A stretch of DNA of 30,153 nucleotides from Oleispira sp963933055 (GCA_963933055.1 CAWVSY010000044.1:1-30153); one strand, 5' to 3'; shown: positions 1 to 7,577, numbered from the stretch's first letter. The notes: generated by a model from the letters alone, not told the origin. A program made the numbers and translations.

Positions 1-650
1 GTCTCTGTATTGATACCGCTGCATTAAAGAAAGAGCAGGAAGAAGGCAAGCGCAGCGATGAGAAGTATTTTACCTTCAGTTTTGGGCGCGGTGATAAGCC
101 CGTGCAAAAGCTCTTTTCAGATTTTGCAGGTTTCATAGATACCTTGGATACCGAGCAAGAAACTCAAGAGTTTTTACAGATTGTTGAGGAATACGCGTCG
201 ACATTGCCTGAAGATCAATCAGTAGAAACAAAAACGAAAGTCATCGAGTATTGTGTTGAACAAGACAAACAAGGGGAAGCGGTTGAGTTTAAAACGTTGT
301 CGGGTCAATTAGATAGCAGCGCCCCAGAAAAATTCGAACAATTTGTTGCCCTAAAAAAACGTGAGCGCCGTGAAGTTCGTCCACGCAGTGAATCTACAAT
401 GAATGATTCAGAGGCATCAAACGAGCTCGCTCATGGTGAAAGCGTAATTAAAACCGAGCTTATTCCTGATCGTAAAAGTTTGAAGAATTATTTGCGCTAC
501 AGTGGCAAGAATAAAGAAGTGACTCTAAGCTTTGCCGCGACTGCGCTAGGCAGCGATATTAGCTTTGACCCAAGTGAGAATTCATTAACCATTAAGAATC
601 TGCCAAGCCGTTTATTAAAGCAACTTAAGCCTGAAAGCTCTGACAAATAG
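1..650 (+). CDS. yejK: Nucleoid-associated protein, YejK/NdpA (37 kDa) family, 3' part only
   Basis: The reading frame is open from the window edge (first full codon at base 3) to a TAG at 648-650, so the N-terminus lies outside. The visible part is about 215 residues. The family binds the nucleoid; its precise role is not settled. The C-terminal half has the family's usual pattern: a long acidic helical stretch, then a basic segment with DRKSLKNYLRYSGKNKEV, the stretch ALGSDISFDPSENSLTIKNL and a final leucine-rich LPSRLLKQL. The GTG at 102 is only an internal codon, because clearly homologous protein (FTFSFGRGDKP) precedes it in frame. Family assignment rests on remembered sequence character, not a search. 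Confidence 0.8.
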   Translation, partial: LCIDTAALKKEQEEGKRSDEKYFTFSFGRGDKPVQKLFSDFAGFIDTLDTEQETQEFLQIVEEYASTLPEDQSVETKTKVIEYCVEQDKQGEAVEFKTLSGQLDSSAPEKFEQFVALKKRERREVRPRSESTMNDSEASNELAHGESVIKTELIPDRKSLKNYLRYSGKNKEVTLSFAATALGSDISFDPSENSLTIKNLPSRLLKQLKPESSDK

Positions 651-697
651 GCGTTCTGAAAAGTAGCCGTTCTGGAAAGTAGCCGTTCTGGAAAGTA
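650..697. repeat. 16-bp tandem repeat, three copies
   Basis: Directly after the yejK stop there are two identical 16-bp units, GCCGTTCTGGAAAGTA (666-681 and 682-697), preceded by a third copy with two changes at 650-665 whose first base is the last base of the stop codon. Nothing in the next gene depends on it. It is probably a slippage product and could vary in copy number between strains. Confidence 0.85.
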
Positions 698-748
698 GCG
701 CGGCATTCTCAATACCGATCAATTTCATCAGAGTGAGTTAAATTATTT

Positions 749-1915
749 ATGCATTCAACAAGCTCTGATCTTACACATCCTGATTCTATACACACGGATA
801 CGGTATACCCTCTTGTCTTATTGGGCGGAGGTCATAGCCACGTATTATGGTTAACCTATTGGCAGCAACTCAGTCGTGATGATGCTTTAAAAGATATTCG
901 CCCGTTATTGGTATCAGAAAATACCAACAGTCCCTATTCTGGAATGCTTCCTAGCTTATTAAGTGGCGCTTGCCATTATAACGATTGTCATATTGACCTA
1001 GTGCGTTTATGCCAAAACAGTGATTGCGATTTTTTACAACGCACTTGTATAAACATTACCGCCGTAGAGCATGCCTGCTACGAAACACTCTACCGTTTAG
1101 ATTTCTTATCGACTGACCAAAAACCATCTTTCATTTATTGCGAAAAACTGTCAATTAATATTGGAAGTCAGCCTACGCCATTGCTAACCGAGTCTGATAA
1201 TAAGCCCGGAAGTAATACCTGCTGGAAAGTTAAACCCATTAGCCAATTTTACAATAATTGGCTTACCCTACAGGCCGCGTTAATAGCGCCTGAAGCAGGC
1301 ACGGCAAGCCCGACTATTAGTATTATTGGAGCAGGTGCTGCCGGTATTGAGATTGCTTGCGCCATTAAACTTGCACAAAGCGATTGTCATATACAATTAA
1401 TCGCAACCTCAAAAACCCCGCTGCCTAGCTTTTCCGCCAAGATACAACAGCGCTGCCTACAACGACTTAATACATTAGGTATAAAATTTATTGGTGAGAC
1501 AACCGCGACAGACAATACGACTGACTTCACCCTTCTCTGCACACAATCTGCCGCACCTTTGTGGCTGAAAAACAGTGATTTATCGCTTTCTGACGCGGGT
1601 TTTATTGCTGTTGATGAACATTTGCAAACATCACTCCCAGGGGTTTTTGCCGCAGGTGATTGCATTCATTTTAGCCCTTCTCCTTTGGCTAAAGCCGGTG
1701 TCTATGCTGTTCGCCAAGCCAGTACATTATTTCTCAATACGTGTTCTTCAGCTAAGCCTCTCGCCCGCTTTAGACCTCAGACAAGCTTTCTATCCATTAT
1801 TAATATGGGAAATCACTACGCACTCGCACAAAAAGGACGATGGTCACTGACGGGCTATTGGCCTTGGCGATATAAGCAGTACCTTGATAGAAAGTTTATG
1901 GCGCAGTTTAAATAG
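749..1915 (+). CDS. FAD-dependent pyridine nucleotide-disulfide oxidoreductase, SelD-associated type, stand-alone
   Basis: A 388-residue flavoprotein. An N-terminal FAD-binding motif GGGHSH is at residues 26-31, followed by SPYSGMLPSLLSG (61-73), which is typical of the NADH-dehydrogenase-like domain often fused to the N-terminus of selenide, water dikinase (SelD). A second dinucleotide fold GAGAAGIE is at 194-201, and the C-terminal FAD motif TSLPGVFAAGDC is at 294-305, followed by PLAKAGVYAVRQ. No SelD kinase domain follows, and the protein ends soon after the reductase domain. Electron acceptor and physiological role cannot be read from the sequence. The start ATG at 749 is the first in frame with the fold; the first 18 residues look like a non-conserved extension. 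It stands alone, with ppaC downstream under its own promoter. Confidence 0.8.
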   Translation: MHSTSSDLTHPDSIHTDTVYPLVLLGGGHSHVLWLTYWQQLSRDDALKDIRPLLVSENTNSPYSGMLPSLLSGACHYNDCHIDLVRLCQNSDCDFLQRTCINITAVEHACYETLYRLDFLSTDQKPSFIYCEKLSINIGSQPTPLLTESDNKPGSNTCWKVKPISQFYNNWLTLQAALIAPEAGTASPTISIIGAGAAGIEIACAIKLAQSDCHIQLIATSKTPLPSFSAKIQQRCLQRLNTLGIKFIGETTATDNTTDFTLLCTQSAAPLWLKNSDLSLSDAGFIAVDEHLQTSLPGVFAAGDCIHFSPSPLAKAGVYAVRQASTLFLNTCSSAKPLARFRPQTSFLSIINMGNHYALAQKGRWSLTGYWPWRYKQYLDRKFMAQFK

Positions 1916-1988
1916 ATATTTATCATTTGGTACAAACTTTTATGCCTACTTCATCCTCTTTCACTGTCTAATTATTGATCTACCCATG

Positions 1989-2018
1989 GTGACTTAAACG
2001 GTATTTTTCAGGTATAAT
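1989..2018 (+). promoter_or_regulatory. Sigma-70-type promoter for ppaC
   Basis: A perfect -10 hexamer TATAAT lies at 2013-2018 with GTGACT (4 of 6 matches to TTGACA) at 1989-1994, spacing 18. Transcription would start near 2025 and give a leader of about 70 nt before the ppaC ATG. Confidence 0.55.
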
Positions 2019-2046
2019 ATTGCGCATTAAATTCGTACTATTGTTA

Positions 2047-2077
2047 AGTTGAAAGCGTTTTCGTTTTCATTTCAACT
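2047..2077 (+). promoter_or_regulatory. Inverted repeat in the ppaC leader
   Basis: AGTTGAAA (2047-2054) and TTTCAACT (2070-2077) are perfect 8-base complements separated by 15 nt. They lie between the predicted start site and the ppaC ATG, so the mRNA leader can form a hairpin ending about 18 nt before the start codon. An alternative pairing of TGAAA with the nearer TTTCA is also possible. The function is unknown; a protein operator is equally possible. Confidence 0.4.
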
Positions 2078-2095
2078 CGTTATATAGGTATATAC

Positions 2096-3055
2096 ATGGC
2101 TACATTTGATTTAGAAACTCCAGAAACTAACGAAACTGATAATCTTGTTTGGTTAGGCCACCTTAGCCCTGATAGCGATACAATTGGTTCTGCTATTGGT
2201 GCAGCTGAATTATTCGGCGGCGAGCCTCGTCGTGCGGGCGAACTGAATAAAGAAACCGCATTCGTAATGGATTATTGCGGCGCTGAATTGCCAAAAATGA
2301 TTTCTGTGGTTGAAGGCCAAAAAGTCGGCTTAGTTGATTTCAACCAAAAAACACAGCTTCACCCATGTGTTGATATGCATGATATCGTTGCGATTATTGA
2401 TCACCACGCGATTCAAGATCAGCCTATTACATTCAATACGGTTATTTCAATGGACATTCGTCCATGGGGTTCAGCGGCAACGATCTTAGCTGACCGTTTT
2501 GAAAAAATGGGAAAGGTTCCTACGCCATCGACTGCGTGCGTATTATTAGCGGGCATCTTGTCTGATACCTTGGTATTTGAATCTCCAACGACCACGAGCT
2601 TTGATCGTCCTTTTGCGGATAAGCTTGCCAACATTGCGGGTATTGAAGATGTCATCGCTTTTGGTAATGCCATGATGGAAGCTAAATCTGATTTGGCTGA
2701 CGTATCTACTTACGATGTATTGAAAGGTGATTTTAAGCACTACGAAATCCATGGTAAGAAAGTGGGTTACGGTGTTGCTGAAACATTGAAACCTGACATG
2801 CTGATTGAGCGTAAAGCTGAATTCTTAGAAGAAATGGAAAAAGAAAAAGCTAAGCAAGGTTTAGACTTTATCTTCTTCGCCATTGTTGATACTAAAAACA
2901 AAACAACTCACCTTGTTATTTTTTCAGACGCTGAAGCCGAGTTAGCCGCGAATGCTTATGGCGCGACAACGACGGATCATTGGATGGAGTTACCTGGCTT
3001 AATTTCTCGTAAGAAACAGTTAATGCCTGTGATTCAGGAAACATTATCAGCGTAA
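2096..3055 (+). CDS. ppaC: Manganese-dependent inorganic pyrophosphatase (family II, DHH)
   Basis: Hydrolyses cytosolic pyrophosphate to phosphate. The 319-residue length is close to the family norm of about 310. Metal-site motifs are visible: GHLSPDSDT at 21-29 (H22, D26, D28), D81 in LVDFN, and DHH at 102-104. The C-terminal substrate-binding SRKKQ is at 304-308. The central GILSDTLVFESPTTTSFD is also characteristic. One oddity is VDFN where the family usually has VDHN; the aspartate ligand is kept but the next residue is Phe. The N-terminus is about 15 residues longer than in typical members. It is a single gene with its own promoter and terminator. Confidence 0.93.
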   Translation: MATFDLETPETNETDNLVWLGHLSPDSDTIGSAIGAAELFGGEPRRAGELNKETAFVMDYCGAELPKMISVVEGQKVGLVDFNQKTQLHPCVDMHDIVAIIDHHAIQDQPITFNTVISMDIRPWGSAATILADRFEKMGKVPTPSTACVLLAGILSDTLVFESPTTTSFDRPFADKLANIAGIEDVIAFGNAMMEAKSDLADVSTYDVLKGDFKHYEIHGKKVGYGVAETLKPDMLIERKAEFLEEMEKEKAKQGLDFIFFAIVDTKNKTTHLVIFSDAEAELAANAYGATTTDHWMELPGLISRKKQLMPVIQETLSA

Positions 3056-3073
3056 ATCGATAATTTCTGACTC

Positions 3074-3111
3074 GATGAAATGAATGCCTATGGGCTTTCA
3101 TTTCATCTTTT
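3074..3111 (+). terminator. Factor-independent terminator after ppaC
   Basis: GATGAAATGAA (3074-3084) pairs perfectly with TTCATTTCATC (3097-3107). The stem continues inward after a T/T mismatch with GCC/GGC, and TTTT follows. It lies 19 bp after the ppaC stop. Confidence 0.85.
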
Positions 3112-3219
3112 ACTTGCTTGCTCTACCTCACCGTTTGCCCCCTGCCTTGCTTAATTTCCAACGAAACGTAATTATTAATTTATACTGCTTATAACGTACT
3201 AAATAGAAGTGTGTTTGTG

Positions 3220-3561
3220 ATGAAGAATACGAAGCTTTATAAATGGCTACTTCGCAGAGCTGATCGACAAGCTGACAATGTCTGGATTTTTACGCTTGGT
3301 GCCGTCTTGTTTTTCTTTGGCATGGGCATCATCCTTTATTGTGAAAGTACTTTGACGCCCTCACTAGGCCAAGAGATAATCGTATTAATTGGTTTTATAT
3401 TAGCGATAATTGGTAGTATTGCCGCTATAATCGGCTACTTATCTTTGAGTCTATTACGCTTCTTGCGCTTCACTACCGGTGAACGCATTAAACTTCCAAC
3501 TGCTGACTCCCCTACAGATCCTATTGAAGAGAATGGCGAAAGCCAAAAGAAATCATTATGA
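3220..3561 (+). CDS. Small inner-membrane protein of unknown function, two TM segments
   Basis: I do not recognise a family. From ATG 3220 the protein is 113 residues: a basic N-terminus, a hydrophobic helix near residues 22-40, a short loop, a second longer helix near 52-77 followed by basic residues, and a hydrophilic tail ending QKKSL. GTG codons at 3211 and 3217 are possible earlier starts; a weak AGAAG lies at 3205-3209. The stop overlaps the next gene by four bases (ATGA), so the two are probably co-translated. Confidence 0.6.
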   Translation: MKNTKLYKWLLRRADRQADNVWIFTLGAVLFFFGMGIILYCESTLTPSLGQEIIVLIGFILAIIGSIAAIIGYLSLSLLRFLRFTTGERIKLPTADSPTDPIEENGESQKKSL

Positions 3562-3920
3562 GCGAACGCTTTCCCGATATTGAAGTTTACCTATTAAAAG
3601 CTGAAGCAGCTGAAATCCAAGATTGGTTAGCCTCTCAGTTTAACCAAGTTGAACAGCAAAAGAGTAATGCCAAAAGTGTTCAATGGTTAGTTGATGGTAT
3701 TGAAGTATTATTCACGCTAAACAGTAATAAAAACTTTGCTAGCCTTTGGTTTAAAGAAAACAAAACCCCTTGGAATAACGACTTAGAATGCGGCCGAGCA
3801 ATACACGCAGCGCTCGATAAAGAAGTTCGTTGCTCTAAAGCCGCTTGGCAAGAAGGTGATGATGGCCCAGCTTGGACGAAACTCATTCGTGGCGAAGAAA
3901 AAGACCTCGACTGGGATTAA
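3558..3920 (+). CDS. Conserved hypothetical protein, about 120 residues
   Basis: A small soluble acidic protein beginning MSERFPDIEVYLLKA and ending KDLDWD, with a tryptophan-rich middle (ASLWFKENKTPWNND). It has no signal peptide or membrane segment. I recall proteins with this opening from other gammaproteobacteria but no function. It overlaps the upstream membrane-protein gene by 4 bp and is followed after 2 bp by the sigma-54 activator gene, so the three form a probable operon. Confidence 0.65.
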   Translation: MSERFPDIEVYLLKAEAAEIQDWLASQFNQVEQQKSNAKSVQWLVDGIEVLFTLNSNKNFASLWFKENKTPWNNDLECGRAIHAALDKEVRCSKAAWQEGDDGPAWTKLIRGEEKDLDWD

Positions 3921-3922
3921 TA

Positions 3923-5407
3923 GTGGCCATTAATACTCTCGATAATAGCCTGTCATTAAAAGATCTTCAGCAACGCTACTTTCGCTTATTAGACGCGATG
4001 TCAGAAGGTGTGTATGGCCTCGATGCCGATGGTTTAGCCACCTTCGTTAACCCTGCGGCCGAGCACATTACAGGCTGGAGCGCTGAGGATATTCTAGGCA
4101 AAAACATTCATCAGTTTCATCATCATAGTCATGCTGATGGCCGCCCTTATCCTGATATTGACTGCCCAATATATAAAACGCGCTTAACTGGCGAGAGTGC
4201 TCATTGTGAGCACGAGGTATTTTGGCGCAAAGATGGCAGCTGTTTTCCCGTAGAGTATTCAAGTACGCCAATTGAAGAAGATGGCAAACGCTTAGGCGTT
4301 GTGGTTGTTTTCAAAGACATCAGTGAACGTTTAGTTCAGCAGCAAAAACTGCATTCTGCACTGCAACAAGTCGAGCACCTAAAAGAACAATTGGTTGCTG
4401 AAAATCATCTGTTAAAACAAGAAATTCAGCAGCAGAGGCAGCAAGATATTATTGGTCAAAGTGACATCATGGCTGCGCTTTTGGAACGGGTAGATCAAGT
4501 TGGACCAACCGATGCTTGTGTCTTAATTCAAGGCGAAAGTGGCACAGGTAAAGAGTTAATAGCATACGCGTTGCATCAAGCGAGCAATCGTAAAGACTAC
4601 CCTTTGGTAAAAGTAAACTGTGGCGCCATTGCAGAAAACTTAATTGAAAGTGAATTATTTGGCCACGAAAAAGGCGCTTTCACGGGGGCGACACAGCGTC
4701 GACAAGGGCGCTTTGAAATAGCGGATGGCGGAACACTGTTCTTAGATGAAATTGGTGAGCTCACGCCCGCAGCACAAGTTAAATTATTACGAGTATTACA
4801 AGAACAAGAATTTGAGCGCGTTGGCAGTAGCCAAACTGTAAAAGTTGATGTGCGCATTATTGCTGCAACCAACCGCGATTTGCAAAAATTGGTTGAGCAA
4901 GGTGAATTTAGAGCAGACTTATTCTATCGCATTAATGTTTTTCCTCTTTGGTTACCAGCATTACGCCAAAGAGCCAACGACATTCCTTTGCTGGCCCATT
5001 ATTTTTTCACCAAACTTAAACACTCTATTGGTCGCCAAAGTTCTGGATTTACACCACGGTCGCTCGAAAAGATGATGGTCTACGCTTGGCCAGGAAATGT
5101 ACGAGAACTTTATAATATTATTGAGCGCTCGCTCATTCTGCACAACGGAACGGGCTTATTAACGGTTCAGCTAGAGACAGATACTCGCTTATCTAAAACC
5201 CTCGATAGCGCTTCTGCTAATGACCAGCTGACTCAACCTCAAGGGTCTAACCTATGCTCGCTCGCGGAGGCAGAAAAGCAGCATATTGTCTCAGTCCTCG
5301 CTTTTTGCAAGGGTAAAATATCGGGCAAAGAAGGGGCGGCTGAAATATTACAACTGCCGGTTTCAACCTTACGCTCTCGCATGGCAAAGCTAGGAATTCA
5401 GCGCTAG
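3923..5407 (+). CDS. Sigma-54-dependent transcriptional activator, PAS-AAA+-Fis HTH
   Basis: A 494-residue enhancer-binding protein. An N-terminal PAS domain occupies about residues 15-135 and contains a His/Cys-rich stretch (HHHSHADG ... DCPIY). A short coiled coil (about 137-172) links it to the AAA+ domain. That domain has Walker A GESGTGKE (204-211), the sigma-54-contacting loop GAFTGA (251-256) and Walker B LFLDEIGEL (272-280). A Fis-type helix-turn-helix forms the C-terminus. All motifs needed for activation are intact. The start is taken as GTG 3923, two bases after the preceding stop; a TTG at 3872 would force a 49-bp overlap. There is no aspartate receiver, so the signal is probably sensed by the PAS domain itself. 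Its target may be the neighbouring ccoG (see the -24/-12 element). Confidence 0.9.
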   Translation: MAINTLDNSLSLKDLQQRYFRLLDAMSEGVYGLDADGLATFVNPAAEHITGWSAEDILGKNIHQFHHHSHADGRPYPDIDCPIYKTRLTGESAHCEHEVFWRKDGSCFPVEYSSTPIEEDGKRLGVVVVFKDISERLVQQQKLHSALQQVEHLKEQLVAENHLLKQEIQQQRQQDIIGQSDIMAALLERVDQVGPTDACVLIQGESGTGKELIAYALHQASNRKDYPLVKVNCGAIAENLIESELFGHEKGAFTGATQRRQGRFEIADGGTLFLDEIGELTPAAQVKLLRVLQEQEFERVGSSQTVKVDVRIIAATNRDLQKLVEQGEFRADLFYRINVFPLWLPALRQRANDIPLLAHYFFTKLKHSIGRQSSGFTPRSLEKMMVYAWPGNVRELYNIIERSLILHNGTGLLTVQLETDTRLSKTLDSASANDQLTQPQGSNLCSLAEAEKQHIVSVLAFCKGKISGKEGAAEILQLPVSTLRSRMAKLGIQR

Positions 5408-5438
5408 CGTTGCTCGCTCATTTGCCAACTCACAAGAT

Positions 5439-5493
5439 AGCGATATATCGACACACAAGCGAAATATCGCTTATATAAGTATCCACATATCGT
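5439..5493. promoter_or_regulatory. Tandem palindromes, candidate upstream activator sites
   Basis: Two 12-bp sites of the form GCGA(T/A)ATATCG(A/C) lie at 5440-5451 and 5459-5470. The first contains the perfect palindrome CGATATATCG, and the second is GCGAAATATCGC. A third ATATCG half occurs at 5487-5492. Together the first two can also form a stem (AGCGATAT with ATATCGCT). They lie about 110-165 bp upstream of the start predicted from the -24/-12 element, the usual position for enhancer-binding-protein sites. An alternative is a weak terminator for the activator gene, but no T-run follows. Confidence 0.45.
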
Positions 5494-5578
5494 TTATCAA
5501 TTGCCTAAGCATCGCTAAAGATCAGCAAATTCTCGTTAAACCCCTTATAAATCAATACATTAAAAGTAAAGCAACAAC

Positions 5579-5594
5579 TGGCCTAAGGATTGCT
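5579..5594 (+). promoter_or_regulatory. Sigma-54 (-24/-12) promoter for ccoG
   Basis: TGGCCTAAGGATTGCT carries TGGC at -24 and TTGCT at -12 at exactly the spacing of the sigma-54 consensus. The predicted start is near 5605, 24 bp before the ccoG ATG at 5629. I see no convincing FNR/Anr palindrome in the same gap. Confidence 0.6.
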
Positions 5595-5628
5595 ATCTAG
5601 CCTCAGCATTTTATGAATTGAGAGCTTT

Positions 5629-7062
5629 ATGAGCAAAATAATCGCGACCTCCCGTACGCATAGCGAATCGGGTTTAAGTATCAAGCCACTGCTGGCTTGG
5701 TTTCAATCTGCCCCCGCCAGTCATAGGGTTCGACTGATTGCAGGGCGTTTCACAAACCTACGTCGCTTATCAAGCTGGCCTTTGTTAGCGCTCTGTTTTA
5801 TCACCCCTTGGCTTAGCTGGAATGATTTACCCCTAGTTCACTTAGATTTGGTCGCCAAACAATTTCGTTTTGGTGCCGTTATTTTTTGGCCAGAAGACTT
5901 AATGATTTTAACTTGGATGATGATGGCAGGGGCTTTTGGTTTATTTTTTGTTGCCATGGCATCTGGTCGCCTTTGGTGTGGTTTTTCATGCCCTCAAACT
6001 ATTTGGACTTTTTTATTCATCCGTTTAGAAGAACTTATCGAAGGTTCACGCCACAAGCGCTTAAGAATGGATCGTACCAGAATTGCCTTCAATAAAACGA
6101 TCTTCAGCAAAGCAAGTAGTGAGAAAATACTACGTAAGCTAGTGAAACATAGCGCTTGGTTAACTCTCAGCTTAATCACAGGTATTACCTTTATTTCCTA
6201 TTTTTATCCATTATCAGAGATGGCTAGCGATTTTTTAGCCAATGATTTATTCGTCGGCAACCTATCAGGCAGCGGCCTATTTTGGATTATCTTTATTGCA
6301 GGATTTACCTATTTGAATGCAGGATTTTTGCGCGAACAAGTGTGTGTACACATGTGCCCTTATTCTCGTTTTCAATCGGTTATGGCTGATAAATCCACCC
6401 TTACTGTTCAATATAACGAACAGCGAAATGACTGTATTGATTGCGAAGTCTGTGTGCAAGTTTGCCCTACAGATATTGATATTCGCGATGGCATTCAACT
6501 TGCGTGTATTGCATGCGGAGCCTGTGTTGATGGCTGCGATGACATTATGGCGAAAATTAATAAACCCAAAGGGTTAATCAGTTTCCGTCCAGCTGAAACC
6601 AACATTCAGCACGCTCTTAATGTAATAAAACGCCCACGTTTATTAGGCTATGCCATCGCTTTTTTGCTTTCTCTCTTTTTATTATTCAATCAATGGGAAA
6701 GTCGTGAAGGTATTAATGCAAGCTTAGAACGAGATCGAAATTCTTTATATCGGATCAATGCCAATGATGAAGTTGAAAATAACTATTCACTTAAATTGCA
6801 TAACAAAACAAATCAATCATTAGAATTGGTACTGCTAATCAACAATGATGAGCGCCGAGTATTCAGCATTAACCACCAGCGCTATAAAATTGAACCAGGA
6901 CAGCGACAGCAATTTCCTTTTACGATTACACAACAAGAGAATGCTGAGACTAAGCAGGTGATGCATGAGAATAAAAAAGCAATCACCATCGATATTATGT
7001 CTATAAAAAATGATGAGGTATTAGGAAGTATCGAAACATCGTTTATCGCTCCCCATCAATAA
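5629..7062 (+). CDS. ccoG: Cytochrome c oxidase accessory protein CcoG (FixG/RdxA)
   Basis: An inner-membrane iron-sulfur protein used in assembly of cbb3-type oxidase; the family is implicated in copper handling for the CuB site. It has 477 residues. Several membrane helices flank CGFSCPQ and the conserved CVHMCPYSRFQSVM. A ferredoxin-like segment follows with two cysteine clusters: CIDCEVCVQVCPTDIDIRD, then CIACGACVDGCD. A further membrane helix is near 340-355 and a periplasmic immunoglobulin-like domain forms the C-terminus. Length and motifs are normal. No ccoNOPQ genes are in the window. It follows the sigma-54 activator gene after 221 bp and converges on the PCu(A)C chaperone gene with 20 bp between stops. 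Confidence 0.93.
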   Translation: MSKIIATSRTHSESGLSIKPLLAWFQSAPASHRVRLIAGRFTNLRRLSSWPLLALCFITPWLSWNDLPLVHLDLVAKQFRFGAVIFWPEDLMILTWMMMAGAFGLFFVAMASGRLWCGFSCPQTIWTFLFIRLEELIEGSRHKRLRMDRTRIAFNKTIFSKASSEKILRKLVKHSAWLTLSLITGITFISYFYPLSEMASDFLANDLFVGNLSGSGLFWIIFIAGFTYLNAGFLREQVCVHMCPYSRFQSVMADKSTLTVQYNEQRNDCIDCEVCVQVCPTDIDIRDGIQLACIACGACVDGCDDIMAKINKPKGLISFRPAETNIQHALNVIKRPRLLGYAIAFLLSLFLLFNQWESREGINASLERDRNSLYRINANDEVENNYSLKLHNKTNQSLELVLLINNDERRVFSINHQRYKIEPGQRQQFPFTITQQENAETKQVMHENKKAITIDIMSIKNDEVLGSIETSFIAPHQ

Positions 7063-7082
7063 TGATAAGGAGCTTAAGCAGA

Positions 7083-7517
7083 CTATTTTTTGACTAAAGA
7101 CTGGCTGGATATGCGAGTAGTGAAGCACTGCTTCTCTGCATCGCATAATTCTAACAAAGGTTTCTCGGGTAATTGCGTGATACCGAATATCATTAAATGC
7201 AAACCACCTGGCTCTAATATCACAGCTTTTCCTGCTTCAACCTTTAATTCGTGTATCTGACGCATACGCATCACACCGTTATAGTGTGTATGAGTATGAA
7301 TTTCAACCTTGTCTGCGCCTTCTAGAGATGCACTGGTTAATACAAAGTTTTCTATGCCGGTATTACGTAAAGTCATAAAAGCCGCGGTCATGCTACGACC
7401 TGGAATCGGCTTTCGAACATAGCCATCTTCAACTACCAGCTCAGCTAAAGCGGATAAAGATACGGTGCTGGCCAATAACAAACTGGCAGCTTGACTCACT
7501 AAACCTGTCAATTTCAT
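7083..7517 (-). CDS. Periplasmic copper chaperone, PCu(A)C family
   Basis: A 144-residue secreted protein. The signal peptide is residues 1-25 (cleavage after SALA). The copper motif fits exactly: H74, ten residues, M85, twenty-one residues, H107, one residue, M109, i.e. H-X10-M-X21-H-X-M. Two further histidines (H76, H78) adjoin the first ligand, and there are two cysteines (C125, C131). Family members deliver Cu(I) to the CuA or CuB centre of terminal oxidases. Standing tail to tail with ccoG, it probably serves the same oxidase-assembly pathway, although it is not in the same operon. The upstream gap holds a 9-bp inverted repeat. Confidence 0.92.
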   Translation of the reverse strand: MKLTGLVSQAASLLLASTVSLSALAELVVEDGYVRKPIPGRSMTAAFMTLRNTGIENFVLTSASLEGADKVEIHTHTHYNGVMRMRQIHELKVEAGKAVILEPGGLHLMIFGITQLPEKPLLELCDAEKQCFTTRISSQSLVKK

Positions 7518-7530
7518 TCTACGCCTCTCT

Positions 7531-7577
7531 TAAACTGAGTATATTAATACTGTAACAAATTCATCGTCCTCAGTTTA
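7531..7577. promoter_or_regulatory. 9-bp inverted repeat upstream of the PCu(A)C gene
   Basis: TAAACTGAG (7531-7539) and CTCAGTTTA (7569-7577) are perfect inverted complements 29 bp apart, between the start of the copper-chaperone gene and the end of lapD. It could be a two-site operator or a looped leader. It does not resemble a CueR site. Confidence 0.35.

Noticed and set aside
2020..2095. Fluoride riboswitch before the pyrophosphatase gene
   Set aside because: Pyrophosphatase genes can carry one, but the conserved fluoride-aptamer core is not present here.
3872..3922. TTG start for the sigma-54 activator
   Set aside because: It would overlap the upstream gene by 49 bp in another frame; GTG 3923 follows the upstream stop by two bases.
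5408..5628. FNR/Anr box upstream of ccoG
   Set aside because: Searched for TTGAT-N4-ATCAA; only single poor half sites are seen.
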